Assembly: GCA_025355835.1 (NCBI GenBank)
Contig: JANXYW010000389.1
Coordinates: 1 to 6,299, forward strand
Origin: Chloroflexota bacterium
GTDB lineage: Bacteria; Chloroflexota; Dehalococcoidia; DSTF01; JACRBR01
Direction: 5' to 3'
Length of the DNA: 6,299 bases
Shown here: in pieces, positions 1 to 5,538 of the stretch
Position numbering within the stretch: the first letter of the stretch is position 1
Layout: every line of letters begins with the position of its first letter
Position numbers and translations under genes: made by a program
Notes under the pieces: generated by a model
Databases searched by the model: none
What the model saw: the letters and a program-made list of their open reading frames with translations, nothing else
Told to the model about the DNA's origin: nothing

Positions 1-40
1 GTGCTGGTGACTTCTTCGGGGTCGGGCGCTTCGTAACCAT
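1..40 (-). CDS. Possible 5' end of an unidentified gene (partial)
   Basis: An ATG at 38-40 on the minus strand opens a frame that stays open to the window edge and reads MVTKRPTPKKSPA, a basic, proline-rich N terminus. It lies 21 bp downstream of the larE stop in the same direction. A TATACT box ends 6 nt before the ATG, the same geometry as at the other minus-strand starts, so it could be leaderless. No Shine-Dalgarno sequence is visible. Thirteen codons are too few to name a family. The plus strand has two short open frames here, ending at 34-36 (TAA) and 51-53 (TAG), either of which could instead be the tail of a convergent gene. This is a tentative call. Confidence 0.3.
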   Translation of the reverse strand, partial: MVTKRPTPKKSPA

Positions 41-46
41 CGCCAC

Positions 47-52
47 AGTATA
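47..52 (-). promoter_or_regulatory. Possible -10 box (TATACT) for the partial upstream-edge gene
   Basis: On the minus strand this reads TATACT, five of six bases matching the TATAAT -10 consensus, and it ends 6 nt before the ATG at 38-40. That spacing would place transcription start at or near the start codon. No recognisable -35 hexamer was found at 16-18 bp. The box falls in the short gap after larE, so the downstream gene could be transcribed separately from larE. Confidence 0.3.
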
Positions 53-61
53 GCGCTGGGA

Positions 62-898
62 CTAGAGCTGGATGAGGGCGCTGGGGCGGCTCGAAGCCGC
101 AGGCTTGCTCAGAACTTCGTTCATCGAGCCGCTGCGAAAGCCGGCGAGATCGAGCGTGACGTGCGCGTAGCCGAGGTTCCGCAAGCGCGTCACGATGCGC
201 TGACGATGCTCGACGACGACGGCGATGTCGATCAGTTCGATTTCGATGCGAGCAACGTCGCCGTGGTGGCGGACGCGGAGCTGGCGGAGGCCGAGGCCTC
301 GGAGAAATGCTTCGGCAGCGCCGACCTGGTCGAGCGCTTCGACCGTGACGCGCGTGCCGTAGGGGATGCGTGACGACAGACACGCCATGGCGGGCTTGTC
401 CCACGTCGGCAGGCCGCGTTCTTTCGAAAACTCGCGGATCTCCGCTTTCGTCAGTCCGGCTTCCATGAGGGGACTGCGCACGCGGTGCTCGGCGGCGGCA
501 ACGCGGCCGGGGCGGTGGTCGCCGAGATCATCGACATTGCAGCCATCGAGCACGTAGGCGATACCGTCGCGCTCGGCCATCTCTTCGAGCAGCGAGTAGA
601 GCTCGGTCTTGCAGTGATAGCAGCGCTGCGGCGAGTTCTCGACGTAGCCGGGGCGGTCCATCTCGGACGTATCCAGCAGCATGTGGCGGATGCCGATCTG
701 GACTGCGAGCGCCTTCGCTTCTTCCACCTCGGCGGCAGGAATCGAAGGCGAGACGCCGGTGACGGCGAGGGCGCGCGCGCCGAGCATGTCGGCGGCGACG
801 GCGGCGACGAAGGTGCTATCGACGCCAGCCGAGAAGGCGACGACAACGGAATCCATCTCGCCAATGATGCGGCGCAGTTCGGCTAGTTTCGGGTGCAC
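62..898 (-). CDS. larE: LarE, ATP-dependent sulfur transferase of nickel-pincer cofactor synthesis
   Basis: Predicted 278-aa cytosolic PP-loop enzyme. LarE adenylates a carboxylate of pyridinium-3,5-biscarboxylic acid mononucleotide and converts it to a thiocarboxylate, a step in making the nickel-pincer nucleotide (NPN) cofactor of lactate racemase and related LarA-type enzymes. Visible signatures are the PP-loop SAGVDST at residues 23-29 (Ala where SGGxDS usually has a second Gly), RCYHCK at 92-97, the block around MACLSSRIPYG at 171-181 and GFRSGSMNE at 253-261. C173 sits where the sacrificial cysteine of Lactobacillus plantarum LarE (Cys176) is expected. Length is normal, with about 17 extra C-terminal residues. 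The start is GTG at 896-898; it gives the usual N-terminal helix before the P-loop, whereas the next internal Met (residue 15) would lose that helix. No Shine-Dalgarno is visible, and a TATCAT box ends 6 nt upstream. No larA, larB or larC lies in the window. Confidence 0.93.
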   Translation of the reverse strand: MHPKLAELRRIIGEMDSVVVAFSAGVDSTFVAAVAADMLGARALAVTGVSPSIPAAEVEEAKALAVQIGIRHMLLDTSEMDRPGYVENSPQRCYHCKTELYSLLEEMAERDGIAYVLDGCNVDDLGDHRPGRVAAAEHRVRSPLMEAGLTKAEIREFSKERGLPTWDKPAMACLSSRIPYGTRVTVEALDQVGAAEAFLRGLGLRQLRVRHHGDVARIEIELIDIAVVVEHRQRIVTRLRNLGYAHVTLDLAGFRSGSMNEVLSKPAASSRPSALIQL

Positions 899-904
899 GA
901 TGGC

Positions 905-910
905 ATGATA
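905..910 (-). promoter_or_regulatory. Possible -10 box (TATCAT) for larE
   Basis: On the minus strand the bases read TATCAT, followed by six bases and then the GTG start of larE. The TAnnnT form and the 6-nt distance to the start codon fit a leaderless transcript. No convincing -35 hexamer was seen. Inference from position and motif only. Confidence 0.35.
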
Positions 911-986
911 GCAGGCGGTGCCGTCCCGCTTCGCGCCGAGGCCCGCACCTGGCGACGGGCACTCGCGGGCGTTTCGAGCACCTCAC

Positions 987-1026
987 CCCGGCCTTCGGCC
1001 ACCCCTCTCCACGCCGTGGAGAAGGG
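987..1026. repeat. Dispersed-type hairpin repeat between larE and the HD-GYP gene
   Basis: Two adjacent small hairpins are visible: GGCC-TTC-GGCC at 990-1000, and TCTCCAC-GCC-GTGGAGA at 1006-1022. The second can be extended by CCC/GGG (1002-1004 with 1024-1026) past one C-A mismatch. The wording, a CTCACCCC run followed by GGCC and a CTCTCC...GGAGA palindrome, resembles short intergenic repeats scattered through many GC-rich environmental bacterial genomes. No T-tract follows on either strand, so an intrinsic terminator is unlikely. The repeat lies upstream of both divergent genes. Confidence 0.55.
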
Positions 1027-1031
1027 AAATA

Positions 1032-1136
1032 ATGGAGGATCATGCCGACCGGCGCGGCTTTGTGTCGTCAAGTTTGACGAATCTGCTCGTTGCTTTGGCT
1101 GCGGCCTGTAAGGGTTTGTACCGATATTTCTCGTAG
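1032..1136 (+). CDS. Doubtful small ORF, 34 codons, upstream of the HD-GYP gene
   Basis: ATG at 1032 opens a 34-residue frame ending in TAG at 1134-1136, 29 bp before the HD-GYP start. It begins MEDHADRRGF and carries a hydrophobic stretch, LTNLLVALAAA, followed by KGLYRYF, so it could be a small single-pass membrane peptide. An AGAAGGG sequence ends 5 nt before the ATG and could act as a ribosome binding site, but it is also the 3' arm of the hairpin repeat. No family is recognised, and a frame this short is expected by chance in such DNA. It could equally be untranslated leader. Confidence 0.15.
   Translation: MEDHADRRGFVSSSLTNLLVALAAACKGLYRYFS
1065..1080. promoter_or_regulatory. 16-bp dyad, operator-like (TCGTCAA-GT-TTGACGA)
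   Basis: Perfect 7-bp inverted arms around a GT centre lie about 85 bp upstream of the HD-GYP start and 165 bp upstream of larE. The size and symmetry suit a homodimeric repressor or activator site. The right arm contains TTGACG, a close match to a -35 hexamer, but no -10 box is found 16-18 bp downstream on the plus strand. No regulator is encoded in the window, so the binding partner is unknown and chance occurrence is possible. Confidence 0.35.
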
Positions 1137-1151
1137 AAACTGGTGGATGGC

Positions 1152-1160
1152 GGGAAGAGG
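1152..1160 (+). promoter_or_regulatory. Ribosome binding site supporting a TTG start
   Basis: GGGAAGAGG ends 5 nt before the TTG at 1166. The frame has no ATG, GTG or TTG between the upstream in-frame stop at 1109-1111 and this codon, and the N-terminal membrane helix begins only about ten residues later. These facts together make 1166 the best start. Confidence 0.6.
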
Positions 1161-1165
1161 TTCGA

Positions 1166-2941
1166 TTGGGCGGCTCGACTTCGCATATCGCTTTGCGCTT
1201 TGCCGCCATCAGCGTGCTGGCGGCGGCGCTGATCGCCGCGCTCGCCGGCGCGGCCGGATACCAGATCGATCGGAACCGCGAAGAGGGCGCGGCGGCGCGT
1301 AGCGCAGACCGCCTCGTCGGTACGCCTGTGCGATCAGCTATCGAGGCGTTGCGGCCTGCCACTGGCGGCGTACCGCTGCCGCCGGAGTCGCGGACGCAGA
1401 TCGACGCGCTGACGGGGCCGCTCCTCTCGTCGGAGTTGCGCGGCATCCGGCTGTGGACAGGCGACGGCCAGGTGGCCTATGCAGCCGGTGTCGGTGCGAG
1501 CGATCCGATGCCGCCCGCCGTCAGTGGGACAGACATCGTCTCGCGACGAGGGAGGGCGCTGGACGGCGGCCCGATCTTCGCGTCGTACTCGAGCGCTGAC
1601 GGATACGTGCTCGAGATTTCGCTGGACGCGCGCGCGCTGGACGCGAGCATTCGTTCCGCCCAGCAAGTGACCATCGTTTCCGTCGCGATTGCGTACGTGC
1701 TGTTGTGCGTCGTGTTGCAGGCGGGCTTCTGGCTGGCGACGCGCAAGGTTGCGTCGGAGCACCGGCGGCTGGCGCGACTGTACGTGACGGGCGAAGACCT
1801 TCGCGCGTCGCTCGATCTGCACGACGTGGTGACGCAGGTCTCGCGCGAATCAGCGACGCTTGCGCGCGCCGACTACAGCCTGCTCGCGCTGTTCGAGCCC
1901 GAGACGGGCGACCTGGTGCTGCGTGCGACGTACGACGTAGGGAGCGGCACCGTCGCTCACCAGCAGCGGTCGATCGAAGAGTGGTTCTTGCGCCGGGCCG
2001 TTGTCACGAACACCGCGATCGTCAGCGGCCAATCGGCCAAGCTGTACGCGCAGTTCTTCGGATCCGAGCTGGAGACGCACGATCAGGTGAACGTACTCAT
2101 TGCGCCGATGTCGCTGCGCGATCGCGTCGTCGGCGTCGTGGCCGTCGTGCGCGTCCCGACGGGTCGCCGCAACGCGTTCACACCCGAAGAGGTGAGTCAG
2201 ACGGTCGATCTCGCCGCACAGGGCGCGCTCGCCATCGAGCAGTCGATGCTCTTCGCCAAGGTGCGCGCCTATGCCAAGGAGGTCGAACTTAGCTACGACT
2301 CCACGCTGAAGGCGATGATGGCGGCGCTCGAGGCGAAGGATCAGGTCTCGGAAGGCCACTCTGAGCGCGTCGCAAAGATGACCGTTCAACTGGCGCGAAA
2401 GATGGGCATGGCGGACAACGTGCTGGTCGATATGGAGCGCGGCGCGCTGCTGCACGACGTCGGGAAGATCGGCGTGCCGGACGCAGTGCTGAAGAAGCCG
2501 GCGGCGCTGAACGACCTGGAGTGGGAATCGATGCGGAAGCATCCGCTGCTGGCCGGGGTGATTGTCTCGAAGGTGAGCTTCCTGGAGGGCGCGACGCCGA
2601 TCCTGCTCTACCATCACGAGCGCTACGACGGCGGCGGCTATCCCTTCGGTCTCGCATCCGACAAGATTCCGCTCGACGCGCGCATTTTCTCTGTGATCGA
2701 TGCGTACGATGCGATGACGTCGGATCGGCCGTATCGCGACGCGATAACGCACGAGCAGGCGATGGAGGAAGTTGCCGCGGGCAGCGGCACGCAGTTCGAC
2801 CCGGGTGTCGTGGCTTCGTTCACGCATCTCATGGCGACGCATCCGGAGCTGCGCGTGCGCGCCGCGCACCCTGAGCGGCCGACGTATCACTCAGACGACG
2901 TGATGCCGCGTTCGCGCGAAGCGGACAGCAGCGCAGCGTAA
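1166..2941 (+). CDS. Membrane-anchored GAF / HD-GYP cyclic-di-GMP phosphodiesterase
   Basis: Predicted 591-aa sensor enzyme that should hydrolyse cyclic di-GMP at the cytoplasmic face of the membrane. Order of parts: TM helix about 10-31; extracytoplasmic domain about 32-167, with IRLWTGDGQVAYAAG at 94-108 resembling Cache-like sensors; TM helix about 168-192; GAF domain about 215-358; short helical linker about 358-385; HD-GYP domain about 385-560; polar tail. The HD-GYP metal and catalytic positions look intact: H398, HDVGKIGVPD at 430-439, H459, HHERYDGGGYP at 483-493 and DAYDAMTSDRPYR at 512-524. An active enzyme is therefore expected, and not a degenerate one. The GAF ligand is unknown. 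The start is TTG at 1166 with a ribosome binding site at 1152-1160. The gene diverges from larE and converges on ligA with about 170 bp between stops and no clear terminator. It has no GGDEF domain or partner cyclase in the window. Confidence 0.94.
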   Translation: MGGSTSHIALRFAAISVLAAALIAALAGAAGYQIDRNREEGAAARSADRLVGTPVRSAIEALRPATGGVPLPPESRTQIDALTGPLLSSELRGIRLWTGDGQVAYAAGVGASDPMPPAVSGTDIVSRRGRALDGGPIFASYSSADGYVLEISLDARALDASIRSAQQVTIVSVAIAYVLLCVVLQAGFWLATRKVASEHRRLARLYVTGEDLRASLDLHDVVTQVSRESATLARADYSLLALFEPETGDLVLRATYDVGSGTVAHQQRSIEEWFLRRAVVTNTAIVSGQSAKLYAQFFGSELETHDQVNVLIAPMSLRDRVVGVVAVVRVPTGRRNAFTPEEVSQTVDLAAQGALAIEQSMLFAKVRAYAKEVELSYDSTLKAMMAALEAKDQVSEGHSERVAKMTVQLARKMGMADNVLVDMERGALLHDVGKIGVPDAVLKKPAALNDLEWESMRKHPLLAGVIVSKVSFLEGATPILLYHHERYDGGGYPFGLASDKIPLDARIFSVIDAYDAMTSDRPYRDAITHEQAMEEVAAGSGTQFDPGVVASFTHLMATHPELRVRAAHPERPTYHSDDVMPRSREADSSAA

Positions 2942-3111
2942 CGTAACGGTTGCGCGCTCTTGTGCTCAATCGATCAATGTTGCAGCCCGCGATCTCTTCA
3001 TCTTGTTTGGCGCGGAATATATGGCGCGCGACGGCGGACAACGGCCAGCGGCGCGCAATATGTTGCGAATGTGTGATGCCCAGGCGACGCTATCCGATCC
3101 TGTAAGGACCT

Positions 3112-5166
3112 CTAGATCTCGATCCCGTTCTCGTGCAGCAGCGCCGCGAACGCGTCTTCATCTAGCAGCGTCGTGCCAAGCTTCTGCGCTTTTTCGAGCT
3201 TGCTGCCAGCTTCGGCGCCGACAACGAGGTAGTTTGTTTTCTTGCTGATGCTGCTGGCGACGGCGCCCCCATACTGCTTGATGAGCGATTCGGCAGCGTC
3301 GCGGCTGAGGCGTTCGAGATGGCCGGTGACGACGAAGGTGAGGCCGCTGAGCTGGCCCTCGCGGGCGGCGCCTTTCTCGGCGCGGAGGTTGACGCCGGCG
3401 GCGCGAAGCTTTTCGACGAGCGCGCGGCTGTCGTCGTCCGCGAAGAACTCGATGACGCTTTCGGCGATGACGTTGCCGATACCGGGAATCTCGACGATCT
3501 GATCGATACCAGCCTCGATCAGCGCATCGATGCTGCCGAAATGCGTCGCAAGCACGGACGCAACTTCGCCGCCCACGTGGCGGATGCCGAGCGCGACGAT
3601 GACGCGTGCAAGCGGGCGCGTTTTGCTCGCGTCGATCGACGCGAGCAGCCGATCAACGCTCTTTTCGCCGAAGCGATCGATCGCGAGCAGATCGTCGCGG
3701 CGCTCGCGCAGACGATAGAGATCGCCGCCGTCCTGGACGAAACCGCGTTCCATCAGCAGGAAGGCGATCGATTCGCCGAGACCGTCGATATCCATCGCGC
3801 CGCGGCTGACGAAGTGTTCGAGCAGACGGAAGCGCTGCGCCGGGCACTGGCGGTTCGGGCAGCGGACGGCGACTTCACCCTCGCCGCGCACGACGGGCGT
3901 GCGGCAGACGGGGCAGTTCGTCGGCATGTGGAAGCGCTTCGCGTTCGCCGCGCGCTTGCTCAGAACGGGGCCGACGACCTGCGGGATCACATCGCCAGCG
4001 CGCTGGACAATCACGGTGTCGCCGACGCGCACGTCCTTGAGGTGGATCACCGCCTCATTGTGCAGCGTCGCGAGCTTGACCGTGACGCCGCCGATGCGTA
4101 CGGGGTCAAGCACAGCGAACGGGTTGAGCGTGCCCGTGCGGCCGACGTTCACCTGAATCGCAAGCAGCGTCGTTGTGGCCTGCGTCGGCGGGAACTTGTA
4201 GGCGATGGCCCAGCGCGGCTCGCGGCCGACGGCGCCCATCTGCCGCTGTAGTGCGAGCTCATCGACCTTGATGACGATGCCGTCGATCTCGTAGTCGAGC
4301 GAGTCGCGTCGTTCGATCCAGCTTTCGCAGAACGCGGCGACATCATCGAGCGTACCGAAGCGCTGGATGCTGGGATTGACGCGGAAGTTGAGCTTCTTCA
4401 GCCACTGCAGCACGTCCCAGTGCGTCGCCGGTTCGCGGCCGCCGTCCTGCCAGCCGAGCTGATACCAGAAGGCATCGAGCGGGCGTGCGGCTGTGACCTT
4501 CGGATCGAGTTGGCGGACGGAGCCGGCGGCGGAGTTGCGCGGGCTGGCGAAAAGCGGCAGGCCGGCCTTGCCGCGTTCGGCGTTGAGCTTCTCGAAGCCG
4601 CTCTTCGTCATGTAGATTTCGCCGCGCACCTCGAACCGCGCCGGGAGGCCCGTGCCCGTGATGCGCTGCGGGATCGAGCGGATGGTGCGGACGTTCTGCG
4701 TGATGTTCTCGCCGCGCGTGCCATCGCCGCGCGTCGCGGCCGTGAGCAGGCGCCCGTCTTCGTACACCAAAGCGCAGGCGAGGCCGTCGATCTTTGGCTC
4801 ACAGATCATTGCGAAGTCGGTGCGCTCGATGATGTTCGAAGCGCGTTTGTGCCAAGCGCGGAGTCCATCGGCATCGAACGCGTTGTTCAGTGAAAGCAGC
4901 GGCACGCGGTGTTCGACAATGCCAAACGTCTCGACGGGTGCGCCGCCGACGCGCTGGGTGGGCGAGTCGGGCGTGATCAGCTCCGAATGCTGCGCTTCGA
5001 TCGCGCGTAGTTCGATCGTGAGCTTGTCGAACTCGCCGTCGGCGATCTCCGGATCGTCGAGCACGTGGTAGCGGTGTTCGTGGTAGGCGATCTGCGCGCG
5101 CAGCTCTTCGACGCGGAGCTTCGCGTTCTGGTAATCGCGGGTGTCGTCGGTCTGCTTCTTCGGCAT
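3112..5166 (-). CDS. ligA: LigA, NAD-dependent DNA ligase
   Basis: Predicted 684-aa ligase that joins Okazaki fragments and seals nicks using NAD+; the length is normal for the family (about 670). Domains in order: Ia and adenylation domain with YHEHRYHVLDDPEI (28-41), the NAD-side motif TPDSPTQRVGG (65-75), and CEPKIDGLA (122-130) in which K125 is the adenylated lysine; RGDGTRGENIT (146-156); OB fold with TLHNEA and the VGDTVIVQRAGDVIPQV block (381-397); Cys4 zinc finger C418, C421, C436, C441; helix-hairpin-helix repeats about 490-580 with GIRHVGGEVA and IPGIGNVIAES; BRCT domain about 605-680. I chose ATG at 5164-5166 (MPKKQTDD) because homology starts there. The open frame continues upstream to 5601, but that part is translated repeat DNA. 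No Shine-Dalgarno is seen; a TATACT box ends 8 nt upstream. All key residues are present. Confidence 0.98.
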   Translation of the reverse strand: MPKKQTDDTRDYQNAKLRVEELRAQIAYHEHRYHVLDDPEIADGEFDKLTIELRAIEAQHSELITPDSPTQRVGGAPVETFGIVEHRVPLLSLNNAFDADGLRAWHKRASNIIERTDFAMICEPKIDGLACALVYEDGRLLTAATRGDGTRGENITQNVRTIRSIPQRITGTGLPARFEVRGEIYMTKSGFEKLNAERGKAGLPLFASPRNSAAGSVRQLDPKVTAARPLDAFWYQLGWQDGGREPATHWDVLQWLKKLNFRVNPSIQRFGTLDDVAAFCESWIERRDSLDYEIDGIVIKVDELALQRQMGAVGREPRWAIAYKFPPTQATTTLLAIQVNVGRTGTLNPFAVLDPVRIGGVTVKLATLHNEAVIHLKDVRVGDTVIVQRAGDVIPQVVGPVLSKRAANAKRFHMPTNCPVCRTPVVRGEGEVAVRCPNRQCPAQRFRLLEHFVSRGAMDIDGLGESIAFLLMERGFVQDGGDLYRLRERRDDLLAIDRFGEKSVDRLLASIDASKTRPLARVIVALGIRHVGGEVASVLATHFGSIDALIEAGIDQIVEIPGIGNVIAESVIEFFADDDSRALVEKLRAAGVNLRAEKGAAREGQLSGLTFVVTGHLERLSRDAAESLIKQYGGAVASSISKKTNYLVVGAEAGSKLEKAQKLGTTLLDEDAFAALLHENGIEI

Positions 5167-5174
5167 CGAGAACG

Positions 5175-5180
5175 AGTATA
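5175..5180 (-). promoter_or_regulatory. Possible -10 box (TATACT) for ligA
   Basis: The minus strand reads TATACT, then eight bases, then the ligA ATG. Transcription would begin within a few bases of the start codon, implying a leaderless or nearly leaderless mRNA. No TTGACA-like -35 lies 16-18 bp upstream. That stretch (about 5198-5204) falls inside the GGATTxCAC repeat. Confidence 0.4.
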
Positions 5181-5192
5181 CGGGGGAAACAG

Positions 5193-5215
5193 GGATTACA
5201 CGGATTTCACGGATT
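5193..5215 (+). repeat. GGATTxCAC direct repeat, 9-bp period
   Basis: Units GGATTACAC (5193-5201), GGATTTCAC (5202-5210) and the start of a third, GGATT (5211-5215), follow each other without spacers. The array begins 26 bp from the ligA start and covers the place where a ligA -35 element would lie. Confidence 0.75.
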
Positions 5216-5218
5216 GGG

Positions 5219-5290
5219 GACGGGAACCACGAAGGACACGAAGGAGCACGAAGGAAGGAAATAGATGGGCGAAACCGCGAAGGCGTGGGA
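5219..5290 (+). repeat. CACGAAGG block, first copy
   Basis: CACGAAGG occurs at 5228-5235, 5237-5244 and 5247-5254, spaced 9 and 10 bp, preceded by GACGGGAAC and followed by a tail containing TAGATGGGCG and CGCGAAGGCGTGG. The whole block recurs 105 bp downstream with a one-base indel and two substitutions in the tail, so the two are recent duplicates or copies of one conserved module. Confidence 0.8.
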
Positions 5291-5292
5291 AC

Positions 5293-5318
5293 CGCAGATT
5301 GCGCAGATTTCGCAGAAA
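5293..5318 (+). repeat. CGCAGATT direct repeat, 9-bp period
   Basis: CGCAGATT at 5293-5300, CGCAGATTT at 5302-5310 and CGCAGAAA at 5311-5318 sit between the two CACGAAGG blocks. The unit is a relative of the flanking GGATTxCAC and inverted ATCTGTGA arrays, sharing the core C-R-C-R-GATT. Confidence 0.7.
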
Positions 5319-5323
5319 GGGGT

Positions 5324-5393
5324 GACGGGAACCACGAAGGACACGAAGGAGCACGAAGGAAGGAATAGATGGGCGGAGCCGCGAAGGCGTGGA
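5324..5393 (+). repeat. CACGAAGG block, second copy
   Basis: Near-exact repeat of 5219-5290, starting GACGGGAAC and carrying three CACGAAGG units and the same TAGATGGGCG / CGCGAAGGCGTGG tail. It lacks one A before TAGATG and differs by two bases inside the tail. Confidence 0.8.
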
Positions 5394-5411
5394 AGGAACA
5401 GTCAGGACGTA

Positions 5412-5431
5412 GCGTGGACTTCAGTCCGCGC
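5412..5431. repeat. Hairpin GCGTGGAC-TTCA-GTCCGCGC
   Basis: Eight-bp stem (5412-5419 with 5424-5431) around a TTCA loop, with one T/G wobble pair. No T-run follows, so it is not a standard terminator. The GTGGACTTCAGTCC wording resembles another palindromic intergenic repeat seen scattered in diverse bacterial genomes. Confidence 0.5.
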
Positions 5432-5454
5432 GGTGCATCGCCCGCCAATTCTCC

Positions 5455-5480
5455 ATCTGTGAGAATCTGTGAAATCTGTG
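5455..5480 (-). repeat. Inverted array of the GGATTxCAC / CAGATTTCA type
   Basis: On the plus strand ATCTGTGA occurs at 5455-5462 and 5465-5472, with ATCTGTG at 5474-5480. Read on the minus strand this is CACAGATTTCACAGATT, the inverted counterpart of the array next to ligA. It closes the cassette on the hydrolase side. Confidence 0.7.
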
Positions 5481-5528
5481 GACAACGACCGAGGCGTGCG
5501 ATCGGCCGGTCGGCGGTACGATGGGGTT

Positions 5529-5534
5529 GGAGGT
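5529..5534 (+). promoter_or_regulatory. Ribosome binding site deciding the hydrolase start
   Basis: GGAGGT at 5529-5534 lies 4 nt before ATG 5539, an ideal position. The alternative in-frame ATG at 5521 has no such site upstream. A TACGAT sequence at 5517-5522 overlaps that earlier ATG and could be a -10 box, which would also exclude it as a start. Confidence 0.55.
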
Positions 5535-5538
5535 GGCG

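Larger units (their letters stand above)
5192..5481. repeat. Composite cassette of short periodic repeats between ligA and the hydrolase gene
   Basis: The 372-bp gap between the ligA start and the hydrolase start holds no credible gene and is mostly repeat DNA. In order it carries GGATTxCAC units (5193-5215), a CACGAAGG block with tail (5219-5290), CGCAGATT units (5293-5318), a second CACGAAGG block with the same tail (5324-5393), a hairpin (5412-5431) and ATCTGTGA units (5455-5480). The last are the reverse complement of the first type: 5198-5215 and the reverse complement of 5464-5481 agree at 15 of 18 positions. The cassette is thus bounded by imperfect inverted repeats. No target-site duplication or transposase was seen. 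Similar short repeats occur between genes in many environmental bacterial genomes; their role is unknown. Confidence 0.8.

Noticed and set aside
883..1446. 187-codon minus-strand frame across the divergent gap
   Set aside because: Runs through the hairpin repeat and antisense of the HD-GYP N terminus; it overlaps the larE start and has no family resemblance.
1850..2890. 346-codon open frame on the minus strand
   Set aside because: It is antisense to the GAF and HD-GYP coding region, is full of Arg/His of the kind produced by complementing GC-rich codons, and shows no family motif.
2942..3111. Terminator between the convergent HD-GYP and ligA genes
   Set aside because: TTGCGCGC (2950-2957) and GCGCGCAA (3051-3058) are inverted but 93 bp apart, and the CGCAA-TATG-TTGCG hairpin at 3054-3067 has only five pairs and no T-run. 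Neither is convincing.
3319..4251. 310-codon open frame on the plus strand
   Set aside because: Antisense to ligA; composition rich in Ala, Asp, Arg with no recognisable domain. ligA is certain, so this is a shadow.
5141..5368. Plus-strand frame with HEGHEGARRKE repeats
   Set aside because: Low-complexity product of the CACGAAGG repeats; starts inside ligA antisense and has no ribosome binding site or domain.
5193..5480. CRISPR array
   Set aside because: Units are 8-9 bp with no unique spacers of regular length, and the larger 105-bp module occurs only twice. No cas genes are nearby.
5477..5485. DnaA-box-like TTGTCCACA on the minus strand
   Set aside because: Only one such site, and it overlaps the last repeat unit. 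An origin would show a cluster together with an AT-rich region.
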